Positions 7,069 to 14,527 of a stretch of 64,000 nt of DNA are shown one piece after another. A model generated the notes under the pieces. The model did no database searches. It had not been told where the DNA came from and saw only the letters and a list, made by a program, of their open reading frames with translations. Source of the stretch: Halopseudomonas sp002296055. GTDB lineage: Bacteria; Pseudomonadota; Gammaproteobacteria; Pseudomonadales; Pseudomonadaceae. The stretch lies in NCBI RefSeq assembly GCF_050876985.1, contig NZ_JBPAPP010000002.1. One strand, 5' to 3'. Each line of letters opens with the position of its first letter. Within the stretch, counting starts at the first letter, position 1. Both the position numbers and the translations under genes were made by a program.

Positions 7069-9188
7069 TTAATCAGGCGACGCTGATGCTCAGCCAGCTT
7101 GGTCAGTGAGCCACTGGCCTGCGAGGCCTCGTCAGCGCCCCTGGCCACAGCCTTGGCCACGGTATCAATGGTAGTGACGTTGCGATTGATATCCTCGGCC
7201 ACCGCGCTCTGCTGCTCGGCCGCACTGGCAATCTGATTGTTCATATCATTGATCACCGAAACTGCCTGCGTGATAGACGTCAGCGCCGCGTCAGCCTCTT
7301 CGGCCTGCAATACGCTTTGTTCGGTGCGCGAACGGCTTTGCTCCATCACCTTAACGGTGTCACGAGTGCCATTTTGCAGCTGCTCGATCATGGTCTGGAT
7401 CTCGGCCGTCGAGTTTTGCGTCTTCTGCGCCAGGTTGCGGACCTCGTCGGCCACCACCGCAAAGCCACGCCCTTGCTCGCCCGCCCGCGCTGCCTCGATG
7501 GCTGCGTTAAGCGCCAGCAGATTGGTTTGTTCGGCGATGCCACGGATGGTGTCGAGAATGCCGGTGATGTTCTCGCTGTCACGGGCCAACGCTTGCACGC
7601 TGTCTACCGCACGCTGGATATCCTGCGACAGGCTTTGAATGGTCTCGGAGGTTGCCTTGACCACCTCGCGGCCATGGCTGGCCGAGCCATCGGCATTATG
7701 CGCTGCACTAGCGGCCTGCGAGGCGTTACGTGCCACATCCTGCGCAGTCGCCGTCATCTCGGTCACCGCGGTCGCCACCAGGTCGATCTCGCTGAGCTGG
7801 CGCTGTACACCGTCGTTGGTACGCATGGCGATATCGGCCGTGTGCTCAGAGGCGTCCGTCACCTGCTGCACGGAGCCGACCACCTCGCGGATCATGCCCT
7901 GCAACTTGTCGAGAAACGCGTTAAAGCCGCGGGCTATCGCGCCCAGCTCGTCCTCACGATCAACCACCAGTCGCTTGGTCAGGTCACCGTCACCCTTGGC
8001 AATGTCGTCCAGCATGGCCACCAGCGCCCGCGCCGGACGCGCCAGACCATAACCTACCAGCACCATCACCACCACGCCGGCCACGGCGACTAACAGCCCG
8101 ATCAACCCCAACCACAGGGTGTTGGCCTGGCGCTGATCATTCAGCTCGGACTGCATCTGGCTAAACCCGGCCATAGCGACATCGAGTGGCAGGCTGATCA
8201 ACAATGCCCACCGCGTATCGGTGTCTCCAAGCGATACCGGCATGCTCAGTTCAATCCGTCCGGCAGCCTCATCAAGCAGGTATTTCGGCTCATCACCCAG
8301 GCTATTCAGGCGCTCCAGCTGCGCAGCACTCAGCACCCGATCGGCGGGGTCGCCGGGTTGCGCGTCATCTCCCGTGTAAGCGACCAGACGACCTGCAGCG
8401 CTGACCAGCACCTGCTGCCCTGCGCCCTCGTAGAGATCCTGGTTATTGCGCTGCAGCAGCTGCTGCAGAAACTCCATCGACAAGTCCGCGCCAGCAATCC
8501 CCATAAACTCGCCATCTGCGATGATGGGTACGGTAAATGACGACAGCAATACGGTACGCCCGCCCACTTCGTAGGGAGCAGGCTCGATGACACAGGGCTT
8601 CAGCGTTTCGCGCGGGCACAGGTAGTACTCACCGGCGCGCACGCCATTCTCCAGCAGGTCATTACTTTCCATGTTGCCGAGCGGCTCAATGGACAGGCTG
8701 CCGTCGTCATTGCGATACCAGAGCGGCATATAACGACCGGTACCATCGTAGCCGTCGCTCTCAATGCCAACGAAGAAGCTGTCCAGATTGTCCAGCGAGT
8801 TGGGCTCCCAGCCCACGTAGGCGTCCCACAGCGACGTGTTCTGCTCCAGCGTCATGCGGATGACACGGGTCATTTCTTCACGCCCCATCATCAGCGCCGG
8901 CATGCCATCGTCCTGGATTTGCCCCAGCAAACTGTTGAGCTGGGCCAACTGCGCTGCCACGGTCAGCGGGTATTCCAGCCGCTGCTGGATGCGCGCCTGC
9001 TGGCCACGAGCAATCGCCATCAAGCGATCCTCAATCAGGTTCTCGGCCAGTCCGTGACTGCGCTCCTGAACCAACGCCTGGCTGCGCTCGGCAGAATAGA
9101 GCGAATACAGGGTCATCACCCCAACCGCGATAAACAGGCAGGCACCGGCCAGAACGGCGATGGACAGCTGAATGGACCTGAATTTCAT
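7053..9188 (-). CDS. Methyl-accepting chemotaxis protein with double-Cache sensor
   Basis: 711-residue transmembrane chemoreceptor. Order: first membrane segment about residues 11-30; periplasmic Cache-type sensor about 35-350, containing VGWEPNS and a YEVGGRTVLLSSFTVPI strand; second membrane segment about 358-380 (LGLIGLLVAVAGVVVMVLV); HAMP about 383-435; then the coiled-coil signalling domain with the conserved hairpin tip EQTNLLALNAAIEAARAGE and GRGFAVVADEVRNLAQKT. It should signal to CheA via CheW. ATG with GAGGT upstream. No che genes are adjacent, as is normal for Pseudomonas receptors. Cache receptors often sense amino acids or organic acids; the ligand here is unknown. Confidence 0.92.
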   Translation of the reverse strand: MKFRSIQLSIAVLAGACLFIAVGVMTLYSLYSAERSQALVQERSHGLAENLIEDRLMAIARGQQARIQQRLEYPLTVAAQLAQLNSLLGQIQDDGMPALMMGREEMTRVIRMTLEQNTSLWDAYVGWEPNSLDNLDSFFVGIESDGYDGTGRYMPLWYRNDDGSLSIEPLGNMESNDLLENGVRAGEYYLCPRETLKPCVIEPAPYEVGGRTVLLSSFTVPIIADGEFMGIAGADLSMEFLQQLLQRNNQDLYEGAGQQVLVSAAGRLVAYTGDDAQPGDPADRVLSAAQLERLNSLGDEPKYLLDEAAGRIELSMPVSLGDTDTRWALLISLPLDVAMAGFSQMQSELNDQRQANTLWLGLIGLLVAVAGVVVMVLVGYGLARPARALVAMLDDIAKGDGDLTKRLVVDREDELGAIARGFNAFLDKLQGMIREVVGSVQQVTDASEHTADIAMRTNDGVQRQLSEIDLVATAVTEMTATAQDVARNASQAASAAHNADGSASHGREVVKATSETIQSLSQDIQRAVDSVQALARDSENITGILDTIRGIAEQTNLLALNAAIEAARAGEQGRGFAVVADEVRNLAQKTQNSTAEIQTMIEQLQNGTRDTVKVMEQSRSRTEQSVLQAEEADAALTSITQAVSVINDMNNQIASAAEQQSAVAEDINRNVTTIDTVAKAVARGADEASQASGSLTKLAEHQRRLINQFKV

Positions 9189-9401
9189 GAAATACCTCTA
9201 TCCGGGGCAGCAGGGCGTCGAAAGATACCGCTTCAAGGGGTGTATCGGCCAGCGAGGAAAAATCTGCAGTGTTGTGAATACTTTGAGCGTTTACTGCGGT
9301 CCAACCTCCTGAGCTGTCACTGCCCAGGCCGTACGCAGGGAGCAACGGCAGCTGCGGCTGGATGATTCCGGCAATCCCAACTTTCGTCAGGAGCATAGAT
9401 C

Positions 9402-9533
9402 ATGAACAAAGCATTGGTGATTCTGCTGTTTGCGCTGTTTGGTGCCGCAGGACTGACTGGCTGCAATACCGTAGCCGGCGTCGGTGAAGACGTACAGGCG
9501 GTGGGTGACGGCATTCAGGATGCCGCCGACTGA
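9402..9533 (+). CDS. Entericidin-like small lipoprotein
   Basis: 43 codons: an ATG at 9402 with AGGAG eight bases upstream, a signal peptide ending LTGC (Cys21 lipidated), then NTVAGVGEDVQAVGDGIQDA, the short amphipathic tail of the entericidin A/B family. In E. coli the pair forms a stress-linked antidote/toxin of the envelope; here only one member is seen, so a toxin-antidote role should not be assumed. Followed at once by a stem-loop. Confidence 0.85.
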   Translation: MNKALVILLFALFGAAGLTGCNTVAGVGEDVQAVGDGIQDAAD

Positions 9534-9543
9534 TGTCGTGCAA

Positions 9544-9575
9544 CCAGCCCCGCCCCGATCCCGGAGCGGGGCTGG
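9544..9575 (+). terminator. Stem-loop after the entericidin-like gene
   Basis: Perfect 10-bp stem CCAGCCCCGC (9544-9553) with GCGGGGCTGG (9566-9575), 12-base loop, starting 10 bases after the stop. No T-run follows, so termination strength is uncertain. Confidence 0.6.
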
Positions 9576-9773
9576 CCATCTATTGCAGCGAGCACCGTAC
9601 AGCCGGCACCACAAGTAGCCACGCGTGCACAAAACGTGACAGCGGCAACACAGGTAGTTTTTCAACAGCCCGCCCGGGTCTGTTACCCTTTTGCCACGAC
9701 ACCGGCGCCGCGCCCGCTAAACGCAGCGCAGCCCCCGATACCTGATTACCCAGACACCAAGGAAGTATCTGCC

Positions 9774-10580
9774 ATGCGACTGCGTTTCCTCCTCTGCCTA
9801 CCACTTGTTGCGCTGGTTGGCTGCCAGAGCGTTCAGACCACCCAGGGCGGTAACGTTGGGGTTAATAGAACCCAGTATATGATGAGTGGCCTGTCATCTG
9901 ACGAGGTCAACCAAATGGCGGCCGAGTCTTACCAGGAGACCCTGGCAGAAGCCAAGAAACAGGGGCTACTCAATACCAACGCAGCCACCGTACGCCGGCT
10001 CAACAGCATTGCGGCCAAGCTGATCAACGAAGTACCGCACTTCCGCCCGGACGCCAGTAGCTGGGATTGGGAAGTAAACCTGATCAAGAACGACCAGCTC
10101 AACGCAAGCTGCGCCCCTGGCGGCAAGATTCTTTTCTACTCCGGCATCATCGACCAGCTGGAGCTCACCGATGCCGAAATTGCTCAGATCATGGGTCACG
10201 AAATTGCCCACGCGCTGCGCGAGCACGGCCGCGAAGCCATCTCCCGCGCCTACGCAACGCAAATGGGCACGCAGCTGGCCGGTGCCCTGCTGGGCTTGGG
10301 TGAGGGTGGCAACCAGGCCGCTCAGATGGCCGTGCAGTACGGCCTGACCTTGCCCAACAGCCGTTCAAACGAAAGCGAAGCCGACCTGATCGGCCTGGAA
10401 CTGGCAGCCCGCGCCGGCTACGACCCGAAAGCCGCCGTCAGCCTCTGGCGGAAGATGCAGGCCGCCTCTCAGGGTGAACCGCCAGCGTTCATGAGCACAC
10501 ACCCCTCCTCTGCCGGCCGCATTCAAGCACTGCAGGCCGCCGCACCTCAGGTACAGGCGCTGTACGAAGCGGCCAGATAA
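9774..10580 (+). CDS. M48-family zinc metalloprotease, lipoprotein (LoiP/YcaL-like)
   Basis: 268-residue periplasm-facing peptidase. ATG at 9774 with AAGGAAG upstream; type II signal peptide with lipobox LVGC (Cys17). The HEIAH zinc site is at 142-146 (His142, Glu143, His146) and the third ligand is Glu202 in NESEADLIG, as in LoiP/YcaL and BepA-type proteases. The C-terminal THPSSAGRI motif is also conserved. Likely role: quality control of outer-membrane or periplasmic proteins. Stands alone, followed by a GC-rich stem-loop. Confidence 0.9.
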   Translation: MRLRFLLCLPLVALVGCQSVQTTQGGNVGVNRTQYMMSGLSSDEVNQMAAESYQETLAEAKKQGLLNTNAATVRRLNSIAAKLINEVPHFRPDASSWDWEVNLIKNDQLNASCAPGGKILFYSGIIDQLELTDAEIAQIMGHEIAHALREHGREAISRAYATQMGTQLAGALLGLGEGGNQAAQMAVQYGLTLPNSRSNESEADLIGLELAARAGYDPKAAVSLWRKMQAASQGEPPAFMSTHPSSAGRIQALQAAAPQVQALYEAAR

Positions 10581-10588
10581 ACACCTCT

Positions 10589-10620
10589 CGACCGGCGAGC
10601 CAACCCAGGCCCGCCGGTCG
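10589..10620 (+). terminator. Stem-loop after the M48 protease gene
   Basis: Perfect 9-bp stem CGACCGGCG (10589-10597) with CGCCGGTCG (10612-10620), 14-base loop, eight bases after the stop. Without a T-run. Confidence 0.5.
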
Positions 10621-10689
10621 GAAGCACGCAAATACGCTGGTCAATTGCTGCAATATCGGTAGAATTGCGCGCCGTTCATACCGAACGAC

Positions 10690-10736
10690 ATGGGTTCCCT
10701 CACCCCATTTGACAAAACGGCGGACCAACCGGTCCG
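10690..10736 (+). promoter_or_regulatory. Probable preQ1-I riboswitch controlling yhhQ
   Basis: Just upstream of the queuosine-precursor transporter gene. P1 is ATGGG (10690-10694) with CCCAT (10704-10708); the nine-base loop TTCCCTCAC contains the pyrimidines and terminal CAC; the A-rich tail TTGACAAAACGG (10709-10720) follows directly. This closely follows the small H-type pseudoknot of the Thermoanaerobacter tengcongensis preQ1-I aptamer (stem, short loop, CCCAG, UUAACAAAAC). Loop CCC can pair with GG at 10719-10720. A second perfect hairpin, CGGACC/GGTCCG (10721-10736), sits between aptamer and ribosome site (AAAAAGGAC, 10743 on) and could be the expression platform. Confidence 0.75.
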
Positions 10737-10756
10737 AATCGTAAAAAGGACAGACC

Positions 10757-11413
10757 ATGACCGCACTTACGTCCGGCATGCAGCGCCGCGCGCTTGCACT
10801 GCTGATCAGTTTTCACATCGCTATCATCATCGCCAGTAACTATCTGGTGCAGTTGCCGATCACCCTGTTCGGTTACCACACCACTTGGGGCGCCTTCAGC
10901 TTTCCGTTCATCTTCCTGGCTACCGACCTGACTGTGCGCTTGCTCGGCAAACAGGCTGCTCGCCGCGTCATCGCCCGCGTTATGCTGCCGGCGCTCGTGG
11001 CCTCCTACGTGGTGTCGGTGGTATTTCAGGAAGGCAGCTACCGCGGTATTGACGCGCTGCTGTCTTTTAACGAGTTTGTGTTGCGCATTTCACTGGCCAG
11101 TTTTGTGGCCTATGTACTGGGCCAACTGCTGGACATCCAGGTGTTTGATCGCCTGCGCCGCATCAAGGCCTGGTGGATTGCGCCAAGCCTGTCGACCGTA
11201 CTCGGCAACCTGGCCGACACCTTCGCGTTTTTCTCAGTCGCCTTCTGGCACAGCAGCAACCCCTTCATGGCCGAACATTGGGTTGAAATTGCCACAGTGG
11301 ATTACGTCATCAAGCTGATCATCAGCCTGCTGCTGTTCCTGCCGCTGTACGGTGTGCTGCTACGCAGCCTGCTCAACCGCCTCGGCGGCCCAGCGACTCC
11401 TAGCGCGGCCTGA
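10757..11413 (+). CDS. yhhQ: Queuosine precursor (preQ0/preQ1) transporter, YhhQ family
   Basis: 218-residue inner-membrane protein of the VUT/ECF-like YhhQ family, which imports 7-deazaguanine precursors for tRNA queuosine. Six hydrophobic segments are seen. Family marks include SNYLVQLPITLFGYHTTWGA near residues 28-47, TDLTVRLLGK at 57-66 and the GNLADTFAFFSVAFWHS segment near 150-166. Strong ribosome site (AAAAAGGA). The probable preQ1 riboswitch in its leader supports the substrate. Convergent with chrA, 18 bases apart. Confidence 0.92.
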   Translation: MTALTSGMQRRALALLISFHIAIIIASNYLVQLPITLFGYHTTWGAFSFPFIFLATDLTVRLLGKQAARRVIARVMLPALVASYVVSVVFQEGSYRGIDALLSFNEFVLRISLASFVAYVLGQLLDIQVFDRLRRIKAWWIAPSLSTVLGNLADTFAFFSVAFWHSSNPFMAEHWVEIATVDYVIKLIISLLLFLPLYGVLLRSLLNRLGGPATPSAA

Positions 11414-11431
11414 ACCAAACCCGGCTGCCAC

Positions 11432-12784
11432 TCACGGCAGCCAACCAACGAAGCCCAACAGCAGACCTGCTGCGCCACACAGCAGCAGCGTCTGCAGGGC
11501 CGTCCAGCCACGCCCGAACAACACGATCGCCGCCACCACGGCAATGCCCAAAGCCAGCCAGTCAGGGCCCACGCCCTGGGGCATGAAAACGTGCCAGGCA
11601 AAGAACAGCGCCAAATTCAGAATCACCCCCACCACAGCCGCACTGACCGCCGTTAAAGGCGCGCTAAAACCCAGCTCGCCGCGGGTTGCCTCAATCAACG
11701 GCGCGCCGCCCAGTACAAATAGAAACGACGGCAGAAAGGTAAACCAGCAGACCAAAAGCGCCGCCAGCGCGCCGCCAGCCAGCAGTTGATCCGGCCCCAG
11801 TACCTGCCCCAGATAGCCGCCGACAAAGGCCACAAAGGCCACCACCATAATCAACGGCCCCGGCGTACTCTCGCCCAACGCCAGGCCATCGATCATCTGC
11901 AACGGCGACAACCAGCCGAACTGCACTACCGCGCCTTGGTATACATAAGGCAACACCGCGTAAGCACCACCAAAGGTCAGCAGCGCCGCCTTGGTGAAAA
12001 ACCACGCCATCTGAGTCAGGGTGCCGTCCCAGCCAACAGCCGCCGTCAGTATCAGCATCGGTAAACACCAGAGCACAGCGCCCAGCAAAATCAGGCGCGC
12101 CAGGCGCAGACGGCTGAAACGCGCATGGTCAGGGGTGGGAGTATGATCATCAATCAGCGCCGGCGCAGCGTCCGAGGTGACAGCCGCGCGAGCGTCGTTG
12201 GAGAAGGCGGCCGGACGCCAGCGTGCGCCCAACGCGCCAGCCAGCGCCGCACCCAGCACAATCAGCGGAAACGGCACACGCAGGAAAAAGATGGCAGCAA
12301 AGGCTAGCGCCGCGATAGTCCATAACCAGCGATTGCGCAGTACCCGGCCGCCGATGCGCCAGGCCGCCTGAAACACCACAACCACAACCGCAGGCTTAAT
12401 GGCGTAGAAGAGCCCGGCCACCACGGGTACCTGACCAAACACCAGATACACCCAGGCCAGCAGTATCAACAGCAGCATGGAGGGCACAATGAACAACAGT
12501 CCGGCCGCCACACCACCCCAGGTGCGGTGCAGCAGCCAGCCAAGATAGGTCGCCAACTGCTGCGCCTCAGGGCCCGGTAGCAGCATGCAGTAGTTCAGCG
12601 CATGCAAAAAACGCCGCTCCGACAGCCAGCGACGCCGGGTCACCAGCTCCTCGTGCATCAGGGCAATCTGCCCGGCCGGGCCACCAAAGCTGATAAAGCC
12701 TAACTTCAGCCAAAACAGCAGCGCCTGGCGCAGCGACGCCTGCGCCACTGACTGCCCTGCGGCCCCGGTCCGGGATGAATCCAT
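11432..12784 (-). CDS. chrA: Chromate efflux transporter, two-domain CHR family
   Basis: 450-residue membrane protein with two homologous CHR domains, each starting with the family signature: FWLKLGFISFGGPAGQIALM near residue 24 and AWFFTKAALLTFGGAYAVLP near 250. The PGPEAQQLATYLGW and STPGPLIMVVAFVAFVGGY segments are the matched second motifs. Role: export of chromate (or sulfate-like anions) across the inner membrane. ATG at 12784 is chosen over an ATG 30 codons upstream since AGGAGAG lies eight bases before it. The upstream region carries two palindromes, suggesting repression. No chrB or other chromate gene is next to it. Confidence 0.9.
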   Translation of the reverse strand: MDSSRTGAAGQSVAQASLRQALLFWLKLGFISFGGPAGQIALMHEELVTRRRWLSERRFLHALNYCMLLPGPEAQQLATYLGWLLHRTWGGVAAGLLFIVPSMLLLILLAWVYLVFGQVPVVAGLFYAIKPAVVVVVFQAAWRIGGRVLRNRWLWTIAALAFAAIFFLRVPFPLIVLGAALAGALGARWRPAAFSNDARAAVTSDAAPALIDDHTPTPDHARFSRLRLARLILLGAVLWCLPMLILTAAVGWDGTLTQMAWFFTKAALLTFGGAYAVLPYVYQGAVVQFGWLSPLQMIDGLALGESTPGPLIMVVAFVAFVGGYLGQVLGPDQLLAGGALAALLVCWFTFLPSFLFVLGGAPLIEATRGELGFSAPLTAVSAAVVGVILNLALFFAWHVFMPQGVGPDWLALGIAVVAAIVLFGRGWTALQTLLLCGAAGLLLGFVGWLP

Positions 12785-12813
12785 ACCAGCGTCTCTCCTG
12801 TTCTCAGCCACCG

Positions 12814-12831
12814 TTGGCACTAGCGTGCCAA
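12814..12831. promoter_or_regulatory. Palindrome near the chrA ribosome site (operator candidate)
   Basis: TTGGCAC-TAGC-GTGCCAA, a perfect 7-bp inverted repeat, 30 bases upstream of the chrA start, where bound protein would block transcription or translation. Confidence 0.4.
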
Positions 12832-12851
12832 TAGCCATGGAGCATGCCAAC

Positions 12852-12880
12852 GTCAGATTGCAACCTGATTGCAATCTGAC
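12852..12880. promoter_or_regulatory. Long perfect palindrome upstream of chrA (operator candidate)
   Basis: GTCAGATTGCAA (12852-12863) and TTGCAATCTGAC (12869-12880) are exact reverse complements with a five-base spacer. Such a 12-bp arm repeat, 68 bases upstream of the chrA start, is the size and spacing of a dimeric repressor site. No regulator gene is adjacent. Confidence 0.55.
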
Positions 12881-13088
12881 TGAAAAATAGCGCTAGCGGA
12901 ATATCCTTGGCAGAGGCATTATTTCGCTATCGCAGGCACTGCCTCGCGGCCCTCCTGCGGCATGGATGCCCCGATACTCTGCCCCCTTTCTACCTATTTT
13001 CAACGGCGCCCCGCTGAGGCGCAGCCGCGCGCCAGCTGCCCGCGCACTGAAACACCCAAGAGAATCACCCACCAAAAGGAAGTACTTG

Positions 13089-13535
13089 ATGTTAGCTAGG
13101 AAAATGCTGTTCTCTGCAGTACTTATTGGCGCCGTTATGGCCACCGGCTGTGCCAGCATCAACAAGGCGCCCAGCGCCATGAACACCGAAGCCAAGCAGT
13201 TCAACACCCACCCTGATTACGCGCAGATTTACGTCTATCGTAACGAAACCTTGGGCGCCGCACTCTCGATGCCGGTATCGGTGAATGGCAAGCAGGCAGG
13301 CACCACCGGGCCCAAGTCATTCTTCCGTTTCCAGCTCGAACCGGGTCAGTACACCATCAGCTCGCAAAACGGCGCCTCGTCGCTGTTGCTCAACACCGAA
13401 GCAAACCGTAACTACTTTGTCTGGCAGGAAGTAAAAATGGGCCTGGTCTCCGGCGGCTCCAAGCTGCAGGTTGTCAGCGAGCAACAGGGCCGCGCTGGTG
13501 TTCAGCAGTGCACCATGATCAAGAGCAACCTCTGA
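13089..13535 (+). CDS. DUF2846-type lipoprotein
   Basis: 148-residue lipoprotein. ATG at 13089 with AAAAGGAAG upstream; signal peptide MLARKMLFSAVLIGAVMATG then Cys21 (ATGC lipobox). The body has the DUF2846 pattern: QIYVYRNETLGAALSMPVSV at about 48-67, SFFRFQLEPGQYTI (surface beta strand with EPG turn) and a late GAGVQQC-like region. Probably periplasmic, outer-membrane anchored; function unknown. Monocistronic, ending in a strong bidirectional stem-loop. Confidence 0.75.
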   Translation: MLARKMLFSAVLIGAVMATGCASINKAPSAMNTEAKQFNTHPDYAQIYVYRNETLGAALSMPVSVNGKQAGTTGPKSFFRFQLEPGQYTISSQNGASSLLLNTEANRNYFVWQEVKMGLVSGGSKLQVVSEQQGRAGVQQCTMIKSNL

Positions 13536-13545
13536 GATTCCAACC

Positions 13546-13580
13546 TGTAGACCGGCAGCACACAAGGCTGCCGGTCTACA
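13546..13580. terminator. Bidirectional stem-loop between convergent genes
   Basis: Perfect 13-bp stem TGTAGACCGGCAG (13546-13558) with CTGCCGGTCTACA (13568-13580), nine-base loop, lying exactly between the stop codons of the lipoprotein gene (+) and the FrnE-type gene (-). Confidence 0.75.
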
Positions 13581-13585
13581 TGACG

Positions 13586-14239
13586 CTAGCCTTCGGCGTC
13601 TTGCCGGGTGATCTCGCGTAACGCCTGCACCAGATAATCCGGCTCCTGCGCGCCCGAGATCAGATAGCGACCGTTGATCACAAAGGCCGGCACGGACGAG
13701 ATACCGGCTTGCTGCCACTTTGTTTCATCGGCACGCACGATATCGACAAAGCGATCACTGTCCAGCACCTGCTCAGCCTCGGCAGCATCCAGCCCTGCCG
13801 CGCGCACAGCCTCCAGCAATACGTTTTTATCGCCGACGTTCTTGGCTTCACCAAAGTAGGCGTCGAACAACGCCTGCTTCATCGCCGTCTGCCGTCCGTG
13901 CTCAGCGGCCCATTTGACCAGCCGGTGCCCATCGAAGGTATTGGCGGTATTGCGTTCCTGCATGCGGGTAAAGTTCAGCCCCAGGTCGGTAGCAATACTG
14001 ATCATGTTGTCTTGCGCCGCCCGCATCTCGGCTTCTGTGCGGCCGTATTTGCGCGATAGCGCCTCGACGATCGGCATGGGCTGCTGATTCGGGTCCGGGT
14101 TGAGTTCAAAGGCATGCCACTCAACCTGCCCTTCGATCTCGCCTTTGAGCGTGGTCAGGGCCTGTTCCAGGCGGGCGTAGCCTATGGCGCACCAGGGGCA
14201 GGCGATGTCGGAAACGATGTCGATGGTCAGATGTTGCAT
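13586..14239 (-). CDS. DsbA-family oxidoreductase, FrnE type
   Basis: 217-residue thioredoxin-fold protein. The redox motif CPWC is at residues 14-17 right after the first strand (LTIDIVSDIACPWC), with the long helical insertion of the DsbA superfamily. The cis-Pro loop reads SSVPAFVING near 185-194, and a GRYLISGAQ end follows. There is no signal peptide, so it acts in the cytoplasm like FrnE, a disulfide isomerase/oxidoreductase linked to oxidative-stress tolerance in Deinococcus. Monocistronic. Confidence 0.88.
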   Translation of the reverse strand: MQHLTIDIVSDIACPWCAIGYARLEQALTTLKGEIEGQVEWHAFELNPDPNQQPMPIVEALSRKYGRTEAEMRAAQDNMISIATDLGLNFTRMQERNTANTFDGHRLVKWAAEHGRQTAMKQALFDAYFGEAKNVGDKNVLLEAVRAAGLDAAEAEQVLDSDRFVDIVRADETKWQQAGISSVPAFVINGRYLISGAQEPDYLVQALREITRQDAEG

Positions 14240-14424
14240 ACTGGCACCAGGCGGTTTTTGAATGAACGCTCAGAATACACCCATACAGCCGCACTTTCAT
14301 CGTCCATTTGCCGTTGTCAGCCCGGTCGCGGCCTCCGCGCAGATGGCCTTAGCGCAAGCACACACAATCCGCTCAGCACCTTCTCGGTCTCGCCGGGGAT
14401 ACGCAGACGGTCAAGCTAGACACA

Positions 14425-14460
14425 AGTCGTACGACTGATCCTGCCGAGCTGGGCTATAGT
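14425..14460 (+). promoter_or_regulatory. Putative cstA promoter with embedded palindrome
   Basis: TATAGT at 14455-14460 is a good -10 box. At the -35 position lies the perfect palindrome AGTCGTACGACT (14425-14436). The -35 itself is poor, which would fit an activator-dependent promoter for a starvation gene; this is inference. The rest of 14240-14527 shows no gene. Confidence 0.4.
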
Positions 14461-14527
14461 GAACGGTGGCCTGCCCACCTCAAGGGCGCCCATACAACAA
14501 GATTCAACCGTACAGGAGCCTCACCCC

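Larger units (their letters stand above)
12785..13088. other. Intergenic region between chrA and the DUF2846 lipoprotein gene
   Basis: 304 bases without a convincing gene. The chrA side holds two palindromes (separate entries). The right half, about 12900-13070, is GC-rich with no clear promoter, and ends in the AAAAGGAAG ribosome site of the lipoprotein gene. Open frames here have no ribosome sites. Confidence 0.6.

Noticed and set aside
9402..9533. Entericidin toxin-antidote pair
   Set aside because: Only one small lipoprotein is present; no second entericidin frame was found within 300 bases.
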